Assembly: GCA_014529385.2 (NCBI GenBank)
Contig: CM043967.1
Span: 9,375,501-9,439,500 of the forward strand
Direction: 5' to 3'
DNA length: 64,000 bases
DNA from: Adiantum capillus-veneris
Taxonomy: Eukaryota > Streptophyta > Polypodiopsida > Polypodiales > Pteridaceae
The notes beneath the pieces were generated by a model, which searched no databases, was not told the origin of the DNA, and was given only the letters and a program-made list of their open reading frames with translations. This document shows, piece after piece, positions 12,816 to 25,587 of this stretch. How positions within the stretch are numbered: the stretch's first letter is position 1; each line of letters starts with the position of its first letter. Made by a program: the position numbers and the translations under genes.

Positions 12816-14389
12816 ATGCATGAACGATGGATTGATCCAAGCTCCTCCTTAATCACAGCTCCCGCTGGAGAGCAAAGGCAAGATTATAAGCAAAAGGTTA
12901 ACTTTTCTGTATCCTAAACAGGGCACTGTGTCACTTAGCATCTGAGAAAGAAAGTAAGATATGTAGGATTAAATTAGGAGTGTCCGTGTGAGAAAAGTTT
13001 CTTTGTAAGCAAGGTGCTTCTATTATCGCTTCTTCAGATATCCGGTAGCTGATCGAGAAATCAAACCGTTGTTCTTGTGTTGTTTATGCAGGTAGTCTGT
13101 AACGTGCAAGGAGAGGCAAATCAGATTGATGCGGGGATTATTATCGGGTCAGCGTCGTCTGCTACAGGTGTGGCTAGTGCTCTGCAGATGCCGATGCAGA
13201 GGGGGTTCCTGGCCTCCGGATCCTCTGCAGGCCACAATTCCTGTGATAGCAGTACGTCGACCACTCACGCATTTAATTTGAGTGAGTGCATGATTAGTAT
13301 TAGTGATGAGGAGAGGAATTTGCTGTCCATTAATGACATTCTCATACCGGGCCTGGCCGAGGACGGAGAGGAAGAGGTACAGCTTGTGCAGGGGGGCAGA
13401 ATATACTCTGCTCTACGCCTGGACAACGTGTTGTGCGTCGACCATGACCACATTGGCAACAATGTCCACAAGCTCAATCTCAACATGCAGCAGGAGCCCA
13501 AAATCAGTAGCTTCATCAGTTATACTAGTGCGTTAGCTGATGCAGAGCTGGCTGGAGATATGCTGCAGGAGAATGCCGGAGCGTCAGTATTTGGTCAAAG
13601 TAACAGCCCTCCCCGTCCTTCTAATTATCATGTTGACTTACTGAGCAGGCTCCTCTCTGCTTCTGCAGACGATGACGATGAAGAGGACTTAGAACAAATT
13701 ATTGGTCGTAGCTGCAATTGCAATATCAACATGCTCTTCACCAGCAACAGTACCCGCGTGGCTTGTCCCCGGGCGGAGACCAGCATCTCCAGAGCAGATC
13801 AGACGTACTGCAACGAAGAGGACGTCTCTCACGCTACTTATGCTAGCGCGATCGTAGGCGACGGCCACTATGAAGTCGACAGCGATCAGCAGGATTATAT
13901 AAATACGAATATTGAAGACTGTGAGCAACTGGAAGAGCAGGGCGGCCAGCATATGAATGATGAGGCCGAGCAACTGCAGAGAGTAATGGGACGTATTCAA
14001 AAGTCTAGCACGTCATGCTGGCAGCAGCTGATGAAGATTGATGATAAGGTCCGTAATTGCAAATCAGGTGCCGCTAGCATTCCCATCAGAAAGCGCTGTG
14101 TAACCAGGGGGCCGTGGACTCCAGAAGAAGACAGGTATATTATCGTTGTGATTCACTGATCTAATGAACAATGAAAGCATATTACGAGTCGTGGGCCATG
14201 CCATAAAACTAACAATTGTGGTGCGGCTGTTGTAATGGTTATTTGACGTTGAGGAGAATCAGTGATTTGAGGCAGCTGGTGAAGAGGTACGGTGATAAGA
14301 AGTGGTCGGTGATAGCGCAGCATCTGCAGGGACGCATTGGCAAGCAATGCCGCGAGCGTTGGCAAAACCACTTGCGACCTGATATCAAG
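12816..14389 (+). CDS. MYB transcription factor (MYB98/FGMYB-like), 3' exons not found
   Basis: Three exons give 417 codons in a single frame: 12816-12896, 13092-14134 and 14263-14389. Introns have GT-AG ends (AAAG/GTTAAC to TGCAG; ACAG/GTATAT to ATCAG) and phases 0 and 2. The start ATG at 12816 was chosen because its 27 codons splice in frame into exon 2. The first ~340 residues are acidic and low in known motifs (DDDDEEDLEQI near 13670). The MYB R2 repeat starts at about residue 366 (TRGPWTPEED) and continues KKWSVIAQHLQGRIGKQCRE and RWQNHLRPDIK, with the three spaced tryptophans present. The GKQCRERWxNHLRPDIK end is typical of the MYB98/MYB64/MYB119 group, nuclear regulators including female-gametophyte or sex-differentiation factors. 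A donor (AAG/GTAATC) follows, but no R3 exon is seen to the end of the window. Either the next intron is very large or the gene is a fragment. Confidence 0.8.
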
Positions 14390-14407
14390 GTAATCTTCCT
14401 CCTTAAA

Positions 14408-14425
14408 CGCGCGCGCGCGCGCACA

Positions 14426-14488
<63 letters not shown>
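14408..14488. repeat. (GC)n(AC)n(GA)n compound microsatellite in MYB intron
   Basis: GC, then AC, then about 22 GA dinucleotides, beginning 19 bases after the exon-3 donor of the MYB gene. Confidence 0.95.
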
Positions 14489-14491
<3 letters not shown>

Positions 14492-14671
14492 ATACTCTGT
14501 TTAGTCTCGATGTTAAGCGATTTGTGATGGATATGGCTGTTTTCCGTTGCCGCTAGGGTCAAAAGTAGGTCGTTAGCTTCCATATTGGTGGGTCGTACAG
14601 CTTCAATTTTGCTATGGTTTTTAAACTATCATGGAGATGATCGCGTCGAGTTGCGCACCAGACTCTCTTCC

Positions 14672-14672
14672 A

Positions 14673-14734
<62 letters not shown>
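14672..14734. repeat. (AC)n(GA)n compound microsatellite
   Basis: The same AC-then-GA layout as the tract at 14408, about 260 bases further on. Confidence 0.95.
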
Positions 14735-14736
<2 letters not shown>

Positions 14737-16374
14737 GTCAGATTTTTTTGGCATGGAAACCTTTCAAGTGAATAAGCACAAGGAATGTCATGAGGAGTGC
14801 ATGTTTTTGCTCTCTTGCTCAATTTTGCTTGGTTTTTGTTTAAAGTGACGGCATCACGAGAAGTACCCTCACGTTGGGGGTAAATGCCAAAATTGGTGAT
14901 GCACAGCAAGGGTAGCACCCCCGCTCGTGCAAATCTGCTCTAAAGTCTTTTCATTTGGGCTAGCCCCTAGCATGACAAGGAGTTATGAAGCAAGCTAGTT
15001 ATGGAGCCCTTAAGATGATTTGGGTGATGAATTGTCTTGCTTAATGGCCTTCATGGCCATTGATGCTTAGCTAAGATAAGCCAAGAATTATGTCCAAATA
15101 AGCAAATAAGCAACTGGAACAAAATTAGCAAGCACACCATCCTTAGGATTTGAACTTTGGTGCTATCTACATGCCCAAAGCTCTATATACTACTACTATT
15201 AGCATATTAGAGTACTTATGGTGCTATATAGCTAACAATTCAAAGGAAATCAACAAGCACACTATTCTTAAAGGATTGAGACGGTACTAAGTGCAAGCCC
15301 TATACTAGTACCATATCCTCATGGCACTGATGAGGCTTGCGTTAAAAAAAACTAAGAACATGAGTTAAACAAGGAAGAGGCCTAAGCCCCTCTCAAGTGC
15401 ATCTATTGCTTCTATGTGTGGTGTATGTCAAAAAAGCATTGGATTGCCCCTTTATCATGAACCACACATGAAGCATTCGTATCAAGAGAAAAGTTTTGCA
15501 TACACATCTTTACTCGCAAATTTGTTTGATCTCTTGTTGACTTGCTACAAAAAATGAGAGAAATGACCATTCTTTTTGAAACGCACTCCCCAAGTGGAGG
15601 CTTTAATTATGGGAGCCATTGATGGCTACTTTTCCATGTGCAGTAACAAAGATAGCATGAACATACAATTCAATAAAAAATGTTCCAAAATCCTTTCCCA
15701 AGGATTGATAGATATAGGCCCACTCCATTTGGTTGTATATGTTTCTATATTATATTGACTATTGATATTGAGACAATTTGAAGTCTGGTTTTAGAGTTTT
15801 TGACCTCATTGCCCTCCATATGTCATGCCTAATAAAAGTAGGAGCATGACTAATTATAAAAGTAGAAGCTGAGAAAGTGGTATAAAACTCCTTGTTTTCT
15901 TCCTAAGTGATCATCATGGATGTCCTGGACGAGGCCTTTCACAAAGGAAATACGTATTTAACTCTGTTTCTTCTAAAAGATTGAAATTTCACTTTTAGAT
16001 TTTCCAGTGTGTAACATAATCACCAATTAGATAGTCACTGTTGGGGATTAGGTGGTTTGGGGGAGGATCAACTGGGAAGTCACTACCCATTGAAGTTAAT
16101 GAGGAATTTATCTCATGTCCTACGATAATCCCCAGTGTCATTTATATGCAATCAATCGTAAGAAACGATTGTTTTGGGAAAAATGAACTAGTCCATCAAA
16201 TTTAGAGGCTTGTGTGACTAAGAGATGATAAAATTTACAAGTTCCTCATTTTTTCCATATGTAGTAGTCCTTAATGAGCTATAAGCTCAATAAAGGATTT
16301 TCCAAAATCAACAGATCTACAATGGGTTTGGAATTGTTTTCAAAACCCTAAAAGGAAACTTTTATGTCCTGTTA
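14735..16374. other. No gene seen (MYB intron or intergenic)
   Basis: Searched by eye for a MYB R3 exon (WT-EE, NKWA-IA, NHWN) without success. No transposon protein is recognised here either. Confidence 0.5.
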
Positions 16375-17912
16375 GGTTACCAAACTAGTGTTAACCTTAT
16401 CTATCTCCTCTTTGATTTTCTTCGCAATGTTTCATTCTATGTATAGGGACGCTGTTTGCGCTGCTTAGCATCACTCTTAAGGGGTATCATGTGTTGACAT
16501 ATGTTTAGATCCTCTCCCTTAAGATCTTTGTGTGACCAAGCAAACACATCTCTATTATGCTTGAGAGTAGCTATCAAAAGCCGCTCTTCCTCTTTGATGG
16601 GATACACTGCTATGTAAGACGGTCTCAATTCTTTCCCTGGTTTGGCAAGGTCAATTCAATTTGCATTCTGAGGCCCATCATATGATGTTCCCGGTTATTT
16701 AGGTTCCCTCATTGGTTGCTCAATCATAATATGTCGGTCCTAAATGGTGTACTTCTTGGAGTGAGATGGTGCGTCAAAATTTTCTGTGTCAGAATCCTCT
16801 TCACTTTCCATGTCAGTCATCCAAACCTCTTTTAGATCTGTTTTAGCTTTTGGTATTCACTTTTGCATTCCGTTTGGACATATTTGTTGATGCTTCAACT
16901 GTGTCCTTGGTTTTCTTTTTGCTTTATTTCTTTTAATTCACTCAAAAAGTTGTCAAGTTCAATGGTTTTTTGGTGATTTTGTCTCGGACACAGTCATTTG
17001 CTCCCACAAGCATGAGATACTACATTTTGGTCATCAATCTTGGCATTGGCTTCTTGAATTTGTTTTGTTGTTTTCTTGGTTGTCTCATTTGATATCTTTT
17101 TTGTCTTCTCAAATTTTGGGTAGGAAATTCGTAGAAGATTGGTTCATCTTATTTTGGCGCATTTTTGTTTTTTGAGCCACTGGAGAGCTCGTTTCAACCT
17201 CGTTCCCGAAGTCATTGCTCCATGAATCATGGAATTCATCTTCGTCATTGTCACTAAGATATCCAATAGAAACTTCATCAACTATACATTTCTAGTCAAT
17301 TGTTTCATTAGTTTCTATTGTTTCAATTTTCTCTTATGGTTCCAGAATAGCATTCACCATATAGAAGGGCATTATGTCGTAACCATCTTTGTTGCAAAAT
17401 GTAGTGGGGGTTACCTAGTTTATGCAAACATCTAGAGTCGCCAATATTTGCTCCCATACAAAGGGTTCAAATAGCTCCTATGGAAATGTGGCTCTTTCAC
17501 ATAGTGTCTGTCTTCTATTAGAAGCTCTAGCTCGATTTCTGCGCGATGTCTTGTAGTGGATCTTCCCTTTTTTGGCTTCCATACGCCGATGCTTCGCAGA
17601 TCTAAACATGCGTGTCCTTCATCAACCAAGCAGACAATTGTGTTTCAAAATCTGTAGCTATGCCAAAGGCTTTTACTAGGGTTTGGTTTACATCTTTGTA
17701 ACTATGGTTCTTTGTGCTAACCCTGGTTGTGATACCCTTATGTTGTAAGTAGAGATGGTCATAGTCCCAATCTTGAACCATGGTTGTGATACCCTTATGT
17801 TGTAAGTAGAGATGGTCATAGTCCCAACCTTGAACCATTTTGAGCTGACGCATGAATGGTCGTACCAAAATAACCTCAAAGGTGTTGTAATTTTTGAAGT
17901 CAACTTCAACAA
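16375..17912 (-). pseudogene. Ty3/gypsy pol relic: protease to start of RT
   Basis: Reading leftwards, the protease-side text at 17912-17600 shows LRLF, VRPFMRQLKMVQGWDYDHLY and KNHSYKDVNQTLVKAF. A linker follows (17630-17430), then the standard entry to RT at 16628-16437: KEEERLLIATLKHNRDVFAW and then SHKDLKGEDLNICQHMIPL and QRPYT. A few more codons in another frame (KIKEEIDK) run to about 16375, and then the element stops, so the RT catalytic core is missing. Several frame changes occur between the blocks. It forms one element with the gag relic at 18260-19600. Confidence 0.75.
17721..17834 (-). repeat. In-frame 57-bp duplication in the gypsy protease region
   Basis: Copies at 17721-17777 and 17778-17834 differ at only three positions. 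As 57 is a multiple of three, the protein gains a second DWDYDHLYLQHKGITT segment without a frame shift. Confidence 0.9.
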
Positions 17913-18259
17913 AAGTATGCTCGTACTCTATTTCTCATGAGGACACAATATCTTGTTCCAACATCCCTAAGGGTCGCTCCATATATCTGCTTGCTAGTTG
18001 CAACTTCATGTGCATTTTTCTTAGAGTTGGTCTTCTTCATGTCTCTCAGATGTAGTTGTAATCACCTATCTTACTCACTAGTACAGGCTCTGCTTTTGCC
18101 TCTCTGGTCGATTTGCTTCCATGATTCTATCTACAAGTCTATCTTGTGAATGGATTTTTTGCCCCATTTTTTCCAGGTCTTTTCTCATTTGTCCCCACAG
18201 ATGTGGTCTAATTTTTAGAAGCTCGATGAGAGTAATGGTGCATCTTATAGCAGACAACA

Positions 18260-19600
18260 TCAGATCATACAAGCTTTTTGTGTCATCATCTGTGGAATCA
18301 CATACCATGGTGATGACACAATTCTCACTTTGGATTTTGCCTCATGTTTCCCTAGGAAGGAAGGCAAAGTCCTTATGGTCACTAGTTTAATCTCCACGAA
18401 TACTTTCATCCCTCCATCTCGGTATAATGACTGTATATTCCCAAAATAGATGTCATGATCCATATTTATCTTTGGAATTGGTGTAGACAGCAATGTGGCA
18501 CTTGTATTTTTTATTTTTGCTTGTCTCCCATAATGATTGTGGCCATGGCTTGTCCACTTTAGGATTTGGCAGCATCTTGTGAGATATTGAAGGAGAAGCA
18601 CTTCATTTTGTAGATGACTCATTGGCTGTAGAAGATGCACTACTAGTGTTTGTGTCTATGTCCTCCGTTACCTCTCCATATGTCTTGCATTTATCAACTA
18701 GATACAATGATTCTCAAGGGACTTTTTCAAATGTGGTGCATATCTTCAAGTGTAACTCCTTCTTGAGAGTTTTGTTTCTCAAGCCCTTTATGAAGATGAC
18801 TAATAGACGATCATCTTGCAGTAACTCTTGTACTCGACATCTCTCAATGTATTGCTGAAGTGAAGCAAAGCTTCCTTCACCTTTTCATTCTCCTTTTGCT
18901 TAAAGACATAGACTTGGGAAACCATATTGTGCTTGATTCCTCGTTGGAGAACTCCTCGACAAACTCTCACAAGAGTTGATCAATATTTAGGAAATCTCTG
19001 TTGTGAAGTGGTTGAAAATAAGTCAATTTCATTCCTTTCAATGTCAAACCAAATCCTTCGTATTGCCTATGGGAATCCGTGACTTGTTCCGCTCTTAATA
19101 CTTATGCGCATATGGATCTCTCGATCCACTATACTTTTTTGGCACACACTTTGACACTTGAGAAGGTTGCATTCTCGATGTTTCTGCTACAATTCTCATC
19201 ATTCTAGGCTCCCCTACCACAAAATCTCTCATCTCATACACATTGATAGGTGCTCTTGAGGAAGTTTGTTTAGCTACTCTCTCCTCACGTTGTATATCTC
19301 TACCCTCAGTTCTAGGATCAAGCACCCTTTTGCTGAAAATCATGTCTAGAATATCACTACCACGATGCATGGTCATATAAACCCTTGAAATCAAAGATCC
19401 CATTGGTCTTTGTGGCTCGAAAAAATGTGGTTGACTAAAAGAGTCTTTCACTCTTGTTCTCGACGGACTCACTCTCGTAGCTTCTAACCTCATTTTAGAG
19501 ACAGCTGGTCTATGTGTGCTAGGGGTGACATAGCACTGATGGAGTGGCCCTTCAAAGTAAGTATATTCCTCAAGCTCCTTGCAGATCACTCTAGAGTACT
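18260..19600 (-). pseudogene. Ty3/gypsy gag relic
   Basis: Minus-strand text includes a start-side block (19589-19095) with KELEEYTYFEGPLHQCYV and SRAPINVYEMRDFVVG and ending KYSGSRDPYAHKY. Next come gag-like pieces (18900-18700: FASLQQYIERCR, DDRLLVIFIKGLRNKTLKKE). A charged C-terminal part lies at 18640-18260. Multiple stops and shifts separate the blocks. Position and strand fit one element with the pol pieces to the left and the repeated leader to the right. Confidence 0.65.
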
Positions 19601-19884
19601 TATGACCATACTTATCTAGAATGATTACCTCAATATCTATTTCTACTTCTCACGTGGACACATACAAGCATTTCTCCTATGTTAGCTCTCTCACATTGGA
19701 TTCATTACATCTATAATAGAGCACTTGCTCTCCATTATTGTACTTATACAAACCCACATGCATGTTATCCGTGTTGGCTTTAGTAGCCACATTCACTCGC
19801 CTTAGCTTTGCTCTAGGAATGTCCAGCTTCGACGGCTTTTCTTCAGGCTCGACATAAACCTTTTCCTTTGTGCTGGTTAATCCC

Positions 19885-22448
19885 CATTAATATTTGTCCA
19901 CAATAAAGAGATTGTGGACCACTAAATACATGTTTCATTCCTCGTAAAAAGTATTGATCCCCACTGTAATCTATGGGCATTATGAGCTTGAGCTCACTAG
20001 GTCTATCTTCTATTTTTACGCAGTAATGATCCATACCGTCTTTATAGATCTGAGCAACCTATTCATTTTCAAACTGGTCCTGCAGGTGCAAAATTAAGTT
20101 TCGTGTTTGGTGTTGTTTGTGATGTCCTACTCCTATTTCGGTTTCCTCCTTAAAACTCACACTTTTGGATCCTTCAACCATACATGTATAAGCTCTCTTT
20201 GAAGAAGTATCAAAAAGAATTTTCTCTAAAATAGGCTCGATCTAGAGTGAGTAAAGTTCCTTGATTGACACTCCCTTCTGTCAAAATATGACTTGACTAG
20301 TCTTACTAATAGGATTTATATTCTGATATAACTTGCCTGACCGCAAATACACCAAGAAAAATATACTTGCAAAACCATAACCTATTACCTTTTCTGGTGC
20401 ATTCAACCTTCTGATAAATACAAAATTGAACTACAAACTCTGATCTCCACAACTTGTACAAAAAGTACTTGGTGGATATAAGTCTACAACCTCTCTGTGA
20501 GTCAAAATCTGCTCGAATAATAATTTTGATGCACTTTTGACACAAAAATTGTTTTGCTTGTAATCTGCACGTACAAATTAAATCCAAATTGACTTTTGAA
20601 AAGACCATTATACTTAAAGGGACTAGTGCTAGCTTTGGAATCTAGGCTCACTCTGTGACAGGTGGACATGGATCGGGATCCGTGTACCTAGTTTCAAAAT
20701 GTGGTGAAACTTGGACACAGGTCCCTCACAGATCCTTGATCCTTGGTATGTGGTTTTTATGTGGTTTGGATCCCCATTTGTCCACAATAAAGGGATTGTG
20801 GACAACTAAATACATGTTTCCTTCCTCGTGAAAGTATCGATCGCCACTGTAATTCACGGTCATGATGAAGTTGAGATCACTAGGTCTCTCTTCTATTTTT
20901 ATGCAGTAATGATCTAGACCGCCTTTATAGATCTGAGCAACCTATTCATTTTAAAACACGTGCTACAGGTGCAAATGTTTCGTGTTTGGCGTTGTTTGTG
21001 ATGGTCCTACTCCCATTTCGGTTTCATCCTTGAAACCCACACTTTTGGATCCTTTCAACCATACATGTATAAGCTCTCTCTAAAGAAGTATAAAAAAGCA
21101 TTTTCTCTAAAATAAGCTCTAGAGTGAGTAAAGTTCCTTGATTGACACTCCCTTCTGTCAAAATATGACTTGACTAGTCTTTACTAATAGGATTTCTATT
21201 CTAGTATAACTTGCCTAATCGCAAATACACCAAGAAAAATATGCTTGCAAAACCCTAACCTGTTACCTTTTCTGGTGCATTCAACCTTTTGATCAATAGC
21301 AATTTGAACTGCAAACTCTAATCTCCATAACTTTTACAAAAAGTACTTGGTGGATATAAGTCTATAGCCTCTCTGTGAGTCAAAATCTGCTCGAATAATA
21401 ATTTTCTTTCACTTTTGACACAAAAATTGTTTTGCTTGTAATGTGCACAAATCAAATCCAAATTGAGTTTTGAAAAGAACATTATGCTTAAAGGGACTAG
21501 TGCTAGCTTTGGAATCTGGGCTCACTCCGTGACAGGGAGACATGGATCGGGATCCGTGTATCGAGTTTCAAAATGTAGTGAAACTTGGCACACAGGTCCC
21601 TCACAGATCCTTGATCCTTGGTATGTGGTTTTTATGTGGTTTGGATCCCCATTTGTCCACAATAAAGGGATTGTTGACAACTAAATACATGTTTCCTTCC
21701 TCATGAAAGTATCGATTGCCACTGTAATCTACAGGCATTATGAGCTTGAGCTCACTAGGTCTCTCTTCTATTTTTACGCAATAATAATCAATACCATCTT
21801 TATAGATCTGAGCAACCTAATTATTTTCAAACTGGTACTGCAGGTGCAAAAGTTTCGTGTTTGGTGTTGTTTGTGATGGTCCTACTCCCATTTCGGTTTC
21901 CTCCTTGACACTGACACTTTTGGATCCTTCAAGCATACATGTATAACCTCTCTTTGAGGAAGTATCAAAAATAGTTTTCTCTAAAATAGGCTCTAGAGTC
22001 CGTAAAGTTCCTTGATTGACACTCCCTTTTGTCAAAATATGACTTAACTAGTCTTTAATAATAGGATTTCTATTTTGATATAACTTGCCTTATCGCAAAT
22101 ACATCAAGAAAAATATTCTTGCAAAACCTAACCTGTTACCTTTTCTGGTGCATTCAACCTTGTGATCAATAGCAATTTGAAGTGAAAACTATGATCTCCA
22201 CAACTTGTACAAAATGTACTCGGTGGATATAAGTCTACAGCCTCTCTATGAGTCAAAATCTGCTCGAATAATAATTTTATTGCACTTTTGACACAAAAAA
22301 TGTTTTGCTTGTAATGTGCACAAATCAAATCCAAATTGAGTATGAAAAGACCATTATGCTTAAAGGGACTAGTGCTAGTTTTGGAATCCGGGCTCACTCT
22401 ATGAGAGGAGGACATGGATCAGGATCCGTGTACCTAGTTTCAAAATGT
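19885..22448 (-). repeat. ~0.88-kb tandem array, units 1-3 (left of the hAT insertion)
   Basis: Each unit carries, on the minus strand, the same frame beginning SVNQGTLLTLEPILEKILFD and a second block MDHYCVKIEERPSELKLIMP. It also has a conserved GGATCGGGATCC near-palindrome. Using the SVNQGT start as anchor, units lie near 20282, 21162 and 22035. The period is 861-892 bases over the whole array. The array lies between the gypsy gag and the gypsy primer-binding site, so it appears to be an amplified piece of that element's leader or gag start. Confidence 0.9.
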
Positions 22449-22456
22449 AGTGAAAC
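22449..22456. other. Left target-site duplication of the hAT element
   Basis: AGTGAAAC, repeated at 26095-26102. Intact array units read straight through this point (GTAGTGAAACTTGGCACA), which proves insertion. Confidence 0.95.
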
Positions 22457-22715
22457 CAAGGTAGGATCAACACGTACGTCCGGATCCTTTTCGTACCGTA
22501 CGGGTGATCTGTACGGATCCGTACCGTACGGATCGATCCGTACGGTGCTGGTTTTTTTTTTAAAAAAATTCTGCCCCCTTTCCAACATGAGGGTTTCGCT
22601 AGGCCCAGGCGACCAGTTTTTTGGCCTTATTTTTTAGGCGCTTGCATTGGGTTGCAGAAAACCAGTAACGCAGTCAATTATCTCTGCAGAGAAACAAAGT
22701 GTCACTCTGCAGGTA

Positions 22716-22718
<3 letters not shown>

Positions 22719-22785
<67 letters not shown>
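22719..22785. repeat. (TC)n microsatellite in hAT 5' region
   Basis: About 33 TC dinucleotides between the left terminus and the transposase start codon. Confidence 0.95.
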
Positions 22786-22792
<7 letters not shown>

Positions 22793-22888
22793 GTTCTTAT
22801 TGCAGGCTCCGGGGCTCCCCCTCTCTGTCTCTCTGTCTCTTTGTCTCACTCGTGTCGCGTGTGTCTTATTGTTTGCGACAGATTCATC

Positions 22889-25587
22889 ATGCCTAAGCCA
22901 TGCAACCCGTACTGGAAGGAGCATACCAATGTCATCCGCATTATCAACACTCCAGGCCAAGCGGGTTCCGGCACTCGACGATGGCAATGCAAGTACTGTA
23001 ATTTTGAGCTCACGAGTACAATTTCTCGTGTCGTCAAGCATCTGACGGGCATTGGCATGACCAACAATTGTGGAGGGTGCAAAAAGGTTCCACAGGATAT
23101 TAGGGACAAGCTGATTGCGGAGAATTTTCCGGAAGTACCAACACCAAAAAAAAATACAGGTAGCCAGCACACACAGGATGCTCTTCATGATGCTCTTATT
23201 GGGGATTTTGGTGGTTCATCTTCCGAGGTTCAAGAGGATCATCCCACTGCTGGTTCTAGTAGAAAGAGGGCTCGAGTTGTGCAGGAGGAGGAAGATCGAG
23301 GTGATATGGATGCACGTAGGCAAAGCACCTTGCTGTCGTGTGTGAACTCTCTCTCTTGGGTGAAGGAGCGTCAAAAGGTGGCTGAGATGGAGATTGCGCG
23401 TACTCTCATTGAGTGCAACATCTCCTTCAATGTTTTGAGGACTGAGCAATGGAAGAGGATGGTCCGGGCTATAGCTGATGTTGGTCACACAGATTCATGG
23501 TCAGGGGTGGAGTATAAGAAGATGCGCACTACAATGCTTGATGAGCAGAAGGCTTTGATAGATAAGGCTTTGGTCCCGGTCAAGGCCGGTTGGCAGCAGT
23601 TTGGGTGCACCATCATATCAGATGGCTGGAGTGATGTTCGTAGGCGGCACATCATTAATATTCTTGTGTCGTCTTGTCTTGGCACATACTTCTTGCGCGC
23701 TGTGGATGCAGGCAAGGCCAGAGAGCACATCAGTGGTGAGTTTATCTTTGGGCACATCAAGAAAGCTATAGATGAGGTTGGGAAGGATAATGTGGTACAG
23801 GTTGTGACTGACAATGCCTCAAATTGTAAACTTATGGGTGAAATGGTCGAGGCAGCTTACCCTCGGATTTCTTGGACTCCATGTGCTACGCATTGTCTTG
23901 ACTTACTTATGGAGGATATAGGCAAGTTGCCTTGGGTATTGCCTATTGTTACAGATGCCACTAAGATGACCACCTTTTTCCGCAAGAAACATCAAGCTTT
24001 AGCTATCTTCAGGAGCCACAGTACACTTGATATCGTGCGACCCTCAAAGACTAGATTTGCTTATATGTATTTAGTGCTTCAGAGACTCTTCAAATTGAGG
24101 GATCCACTTCTCCAGACAGTCGTGGACCCGAAGTGGAGATTGATGCATCACTCGCAGACAGAGCCCACTAAATACATACAGCGACGGGTGCTCGATGAGT
24201 CCTTTTGGACACAGGTTCAGATTTTGACAGTGGCATTGCAGCTAGTGTATGTGCTTCTTCGAGTCACAGACATGGAGGGCTCTACATTGGGCCTAGTCTA
24301 TCATCTCTTCATGGAGATGAAGAGACACCTTACAGAGTGCGTGTCTGTGACACAGACCTGGTAAGTACTTGTCTTTTGAAATCTTCTAGTAGACTTGTTG
24401 TCATTTGAATTTGCCAATTCAACTTTGTTTTATTGCTGAAAATTTCAGCCGAGATGACATCATGGCCATTGTAGAAAGAAGATGGACTTTCATGAGTCGT
24501 CCCATTCACGGGATGGCTGCATTGCTTCATCCTTTCTACAAGACGCCAGAGCTTTTCCATGAGAGGACTCTCTTAAAGCTCAAGGATGATTACATCAATA
24601 TGATGTACCACATGGACGATCAGCTGGAGATTGATGCAGAGATGATCAGCTTCATGAACAATCTAGGACCATCCTTTGCTAGAGCTGTGGTGTTGAGGCC
24701 AGAGGCTACCAAGTTCCCTCTTACATGGTGGCAGAATTATGGGAGACAAGGTCTTCCAACGCTTACACATCTCGCTTTACGAGTACTTTCACAGGTAATT
24801 GAGAATCTTGAGACTTACAGTTTTTGCACAATGTACTTAGTACTTACTATTGCCATATATTAAATCTCAATGCTCATTGTTGTAGGATTGCTCGGCTGGT
24901 GCATGCGAGCGCAACTGGAGCGCTTATTCCTTGATACATACGAAGATCCGCAATCGTCTCAACACTTCTCAACTAGAGAAGTTAGTCTATTGCCGAGCAA
25001 ATATGACGCTTGTGCGAGCCTACCACGCTTTGGGAACACCCAAGCAGGTCTACTATTAATTTTCACATGAATGATTGAGTCATGAATCATGATACACTCG
25101 GCCATTGAGTACTTAGTACATACTAAATAATATTTCCTTTGTTTTCATTTTTCAACAGGCGGACCCAACCAAGGTGAAGATGGTGGCAGATCCTGCTGCT
25201 ATAGAGGAGGTGGAGGCGCAAATCAGAAATGAGCAGGAGGAGATTATTCGACTGCTTCATAGGGAGTTGGAGAGTGTTGATCGGCGTGTGACGAGGTCAC
25301 GCGCACGAGCTTTGGCTATTCCTCTACGTGAGCATGATCCAGACCCAGATAGTGCTCGAAGAGAGAGCATTCGTAAAGGGAAGCTACCTGTTCGTTCTTC
25401 TCGGAAACGGGCAAACGAGACTGTTCGTCTCATTGAGGCTTCGACAGAGGCAGTAGAGGATGATCTACATGTGGCACAGATGTCCGTGATGGCAGAGCCA
25501 GAGTACGACAAAGAGGGCAATGTCCTGACGGATGGGGACTTGGTCTCTTCAACAGAGTCTTCATCTGCATCTGATGATGATTTTTGA
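22889..25587 (+). CDS. hAT transposase, four exons, apparently intact
   Basis: Exons 22889-24360, 24449-24794, 24886-25047 and 25159-25587 join to 803 codons with no stop. All three introns are GT-AG (TG/GTAAGT, ACAG/GTAATT, GCAG/GTCTAC). The start MPKPCNPYWKEH was chosen over an upstream in-frame start because the latter would translate the TC microsatellite. An N-terminal BED-type zinc finger lies around residues 5-75 (WQCKYC at 32-37, later KHLTG and CGGCKKVP). A DUF659 RNase-H-like core carries candidate catalytic aspartates Asp245 (IISDGWSD) and Asp308 (VVTDNASN). A C-terminal dimerisation domain starts at about residue 607 with DCSAGACERNWS; its glutamate is the candidate third acidic residue. 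A charged tail rich in Arg, Glu and Ser follows. The protein would excise and reinsert the element in the nucleus. All hallmark motifs are present, which is unusual in this window. Confidence 0.93.
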
